From positions 7,929,441 to 7,993,440 of the forward strand of contig CM072156.1 in assembly GCA_036850595.1 (NCBI GenBank): a DNA stretch of 64,000 nt. Reading direction: 5' to 3'. Under the pieces are notes generated by a model. It searched no databases, was not told where the DNA came from, and saw only the letters and a program-made list of their open reading frames with translations. This stretch comes from Rhyacichthys aspro. Taxonomy: Eukaryota > Chordata > Actinopteri > Gobiiformes > Rhyacichthyidae. How positions within the stretch are numbered: position 1 is the stretch's first letter; each line of letters opens with the position of its first letter. Both the position numbers and the translations under genes were made by a program. Shown piece by piece: positions 61,201 to 64,000 of the stretch.

Positions 61201-61363
61201 TTGACGTCCGAGACCAAGAAAAGACCAAGGGGTTCAAGACCTATAACTATGTCTCCTTTTCATATTCATCAGTCTATCTAATTATAATCTAAACGTGTAT
61301 AAACAAAGTCTGTTCTTAAGTGGCAAATACAAAGATCACACCTCTCCTGAGCAAAAACTTCTT

Positions 61364-63420
61364 TTTATTTCTCGTTGAAAGGAACTTGGTAGAATATTAC
61401 AGCAGAACACACATGACTGAAACAGCTGCCATTTCACGTAACACAGTACAGGAAGAAGGATGTAGTTCAATTTCATGTGTAAATTTTATATAGTATATCT
61501 ATATCAATAGAAAAGAAAACAAAACACTATTGCTCCCAGGAGTTTCTTTTTCATATGGCATTTCTCTGCTGTGTTGAAATGGGTAAAGTAAAATTCAACG
61601 AGAGGTCAAAGGAAGTGGGACAATGAAAGTGACATTCCCCAAAGCGTGGGAACTTTGTGGCTTTTTATTAGGCTGAGAAGTAAACTTTTTTTTCCATTGC
61701 AATACAGAAATAAAACTTAAAACCGCTCTCAAAATGGATAAATACCATCATACAGCAATCAGAATATGCAAAAGAAAAGAACACAAGGCAGCTCCGCGCA
61801 AGAGCAGGCATGCAAAAAATGATCATATTGAAGAAGGAGCACTAAAGACTAATGTCGATGGTTGCAGATGTTTGTTTGCGTCGTATGGCAACTGATGTAA
61901 AGCCAATTTATGAGAAAACATGGTAAAGCGGTGGACTGAAACGTGGGGACAACTTGATGCTTTATAAAGTGAACTGGAGTGCTGAAGGTTCGCTGACAAA
62001 CTACTTCAATGAAGTTGTTTTTTCTAGAAATTGCTAGATCAATTTGTTGTACTCTTCTTAACTTCCTCTAAGGAATAAAAGAAATGTTAGGAAAAAAGCA
62101 GGTATGAAATATCACCCTGGACTATTGCATCCAAGTTTAGTGTTTTAAATAAGCCACTTTAGGCAGCATTATCTAATAAATGTCTTATATTTCTAAGACA
62201 TATTGCAATATACCTCTTTTGAAAAATAATTCTATCTATAATTGATCTTTTAGTAAGTAAATCTCTTCCAGTATATATATATTTTTCTTTCAATACAGCA
62301 CCCTAGTGAGGGTTTTTGTTTTCCAAAAGCACCTAATTTCTTACAATCAGACTGAATCTTGCTTCAGTCGTAAATGGTCTGAGTTCAAGATTAAAGGATC
62401 CAAATGGTGCACCCTTGGTACGTCAACAAGGTCAATTCCCTGGAGACTGTAGCTCGAGCCCAGCAATATTAAGCTTTAACTCAGGGTTCAAGACCAATGC
62501 TAGAGACCTGAGCTCACTGCTGCCCATCTGAAACAAAGGTCATGGGGGTCATACAGCACATGGAGCTGCATCACACAGGACATCATCAGCTGCCACTTCA
62601 GAATGATGCACACACTCACATGGTACTGGTATACCCCCCCAAAACACATGCAAGCCAGACACAACAGGCTCAATTCAGCAGGTGGAAAAGGACATCAGCA
62701 CCTGAAGTAGGGATAAGGGAGGATAAAGGGTCATTTGGGCTCATTTGGATTGTCTCATCCAAATGAGTCATGTGCTTGTAACAGATCACCTTAATGAGTG
62801 TGGGTGTCCTGCCATGTCCAAGGTGCCACCTCTAGCTGCTCTCTGAGTGTTGTGGTCTTTCGGGGCAAGCCGTTGGGGGTCACTTGAACATAAAAGCACA
62901 CAAACACACAACAGCCATGGTGACGGAGGCAGGTGCGCCCCCCCCCCCACTCGGCACCTGCTGGTTGGAGTTTGTCACACTTCCTCAGCATCATCTCTGA
63001 GACAAGAGGCTAGCACCAGGTGAGCTCTTAGAGCTGGATATCAACCAAGAAGTTGGACAACTGCCGCTGTGTCTCCAGCACTGTCAAACTTAATTTGTTG
63101 GGCTACTTGAGGTTATCAAATGGACAATCAATATATATATGTATATATATATTTATATAGCCTATATTTATATATTATCTTAATTATGGGGAATCTCATA
63201 CAGGAGCTGACTACTGCAGTCTGCACTTATTTATCTATAACATCCACCTACACTTTAAACATCATTCTTTTATATAGACAGTAAATTTCTCAGTCAAATA
63301 TACTTTTAGTTAACTCCGTTGTTTTTAAAGTTCGTCATGCACATAAGTCGCTCCACTCTTTCTGTTAATCTCCAGGCTTTGCATCATGTTGTCAGCTTCA
63401 TCAGGAGCAGCAGCTCTGCG
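61364..63420 (-). other. purb: Probable 3' UTR of purb
   Basis: About 2 kb downstream of the purb stop on the minus strand, ending at an AATAAA (61364-61369 read on the minus strand). It contains an 11-base C run (62938-62948) and a TA-rich patch (63130-63160). No other gene is seen. PURB genes in vertebrates have long 3' UTRs, so the true end may lie further left. Confidence 0.5.
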
Positions 63421-64000
63421 TCAATCGTCGTCCACATCGTCGCCCTCGGACTCTTCTCCGGCTCTCCTCTCGTACATCTTATCCCGGTGCCGCTCCTGGA
63501 TTTCTTTCATTTCCTCGGCGTAGCGGCTGAACGCCCCTCCAAACTTACTCCATGCTTTAAACGGGATTGTAATAGAGTTTCTGTAACTGGGTTTAACTTC
63601 GCTCACTCGCAGGAAAACTCCGTACTTGTTGGACCCCACGTCAAAGAAGAAACGCTTGGAGTCTACCATGATGGAGGTTCCCTCCGGGAGCTCGCTGTAG
63701 CCCCCTGCCCCTCCGCCACCCGACAGCTCCTCCTCGTCTCCCCCGTAGTCGTCTATTAACTTGGCGAGGGCGTCACGGAACTCAATTAAGCCCTGCGCCG
63801 GGAGTGCGATGGTCTGCCCGGCCTGCAGGCCAGCACCAGGGATGCCGCCCACTCCCACTCCGAACCCAGGGCCTCGATTTACGGTCTGTCGGATCCGGAG
63901 AAAGCGACCCCGCTGGTTCTCTTTAAGGTCGAGGTAGTATTTTCGGTTCTCTCGAACCAGGAACTCGCTCTTCAAGGCCCGTCTAGGCCCAGTGTCATCC
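63421..64000 (-). CDS. purb: Purine-rich element binding protein B (5' end off the window)
   Basis: A single-stranded DNA/RNA-binding protein that recognises purine-rich GGN repeats and acts as a transcription and translation regulator. The last 192 codons are visible as one uninterrupted exon, as expected for this intronless gene (human PURB is 312 residues). The visible part begins just before the second PUR repeat (KSEFLVRENRKYYLDLKENQ) and continues through ALPAQGLIEFRDALAKLIDD, a Gly-rich linker and the third repeat (SKRFFFDVGSNKYGVFLRVS). It ends in an acidic tail, EESEGDDVDDD. PURB rather than PURA is chosen from the RDKMYERR...EESEG ending and the lack of a Gln-rich tail. The start codon and first PUR repeat lie beyond 64000. 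Confidence 0.95.
   Translation of the reverse strand, partial: DDTGPRRALKSEFLVRENRKYYLDLKENQRGRFLRIRQTVNRGPGFGVGVGGIPGAGLQAGQTIALPAQGLIEFRDALAKLIDDYGGDEEELSGGGGAGGYSELPEGTSIMVDSKRFFFDVGSNKYGVFLRVSEVKPSYRNSITIPFKAWSKFGGAFSRYAEEMKEIQERHRDKMYERRAGEESEGDDVDDD

Larger units (their letters stand above)
55760..61363. other. Gene-poor intergenic region before purb
   Basis: A 5.6-kb AT-rich stretch. The longest open frames (134 codons at 59439-59843 plus; 111 codons at 56515-56850 minus) have no recognisable domain and no exon-like borders. It holds TA and CT microsatellites near 58.1 kb. Its right part may belong to a longer purb 3' UTR, since another minus-strand AATAAA lies near 60707. Confidence 0.6.

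Overview
This is a vertebrate, almost certainly teleost, nuclear genome window. Genes are split by GT-AG introns, intergenic DNA is AT-rich, DNA-transposon remnants of hAT and Tc1 type are scattered through it, and the interleukin-1 beta genes have the layout and short sequence motifs of ray-finned fish il1b. I read six gene families by joining exons across splice sites by eye.

Layout from left to right. (1) Positions 1-5013, minus strand: two tandem betaine-homocysteine S-methyltransferase (bhmt) genes. The left one runs off the window; the right one is complete (8 exons, 401 codons). (2) Positions 5014-8758: intergenic, with a hAT-type MITE and an AAT microsatellite. (3) Positions 8759-33550, plus strand: a complete cnnm4 gene (7 coding exons, 804 codons) with a CRE/GC-box/CCAAT promoter and an 8-kb first intron. 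(4) Positions 27926-48096: a direct tandem segmental duplication. Unit A (about 11.3 kb) and unit B (about 8.9 kb) each carry the tail of cnnm4, a whole il1b gene with promoter, a minisatellite, and the promoter plus first exon of ckap2l. The breakpoints lie in cnnm4 intron 5 and ckap2l intron 1. The outer cnnm4 and ckap2l genes therefore stay whole, the inside holds two intact il1b genes (246 codons each, one residue apart), and an orphan ckap2l exon 1 and an orphan cnnm4 exon 6 lie back to back in the middle. (5) Positions 47978-52541: complete ckap2l (9 exons, 756 codons). (6) Positions 54463-55262: a compact 155-codon gene that I argue is an undernamed IL-1-family beta-trefoil cytokine, from its fold-level motif and from intron positions and phases matching il1b. 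(7) Positions 55760-61363: gene-poor. (8) Positions 61364-64000, minus strand: the 3' UTR and C-terminal two thirds of purb.

The centre of the window is an inflammatory cytokine cluster: il1b twice, plus an IL-1-like gene, flanking the mitotic spindle gene ckap2l. In mammals CKAP2L also neighbours IL1A/IL1B. The il1b promoters carry a kappa-B site next to the TATA box and AU-rich 3' UTRs, as expected for rapidly induced, unstable mRNAs. The most interesting signals are the recent duplication and its debris, the IL-1-like gene, and a near-identical exon 6 shared by the two otherwise diverged bhmt copies, which looks like gene conversion.
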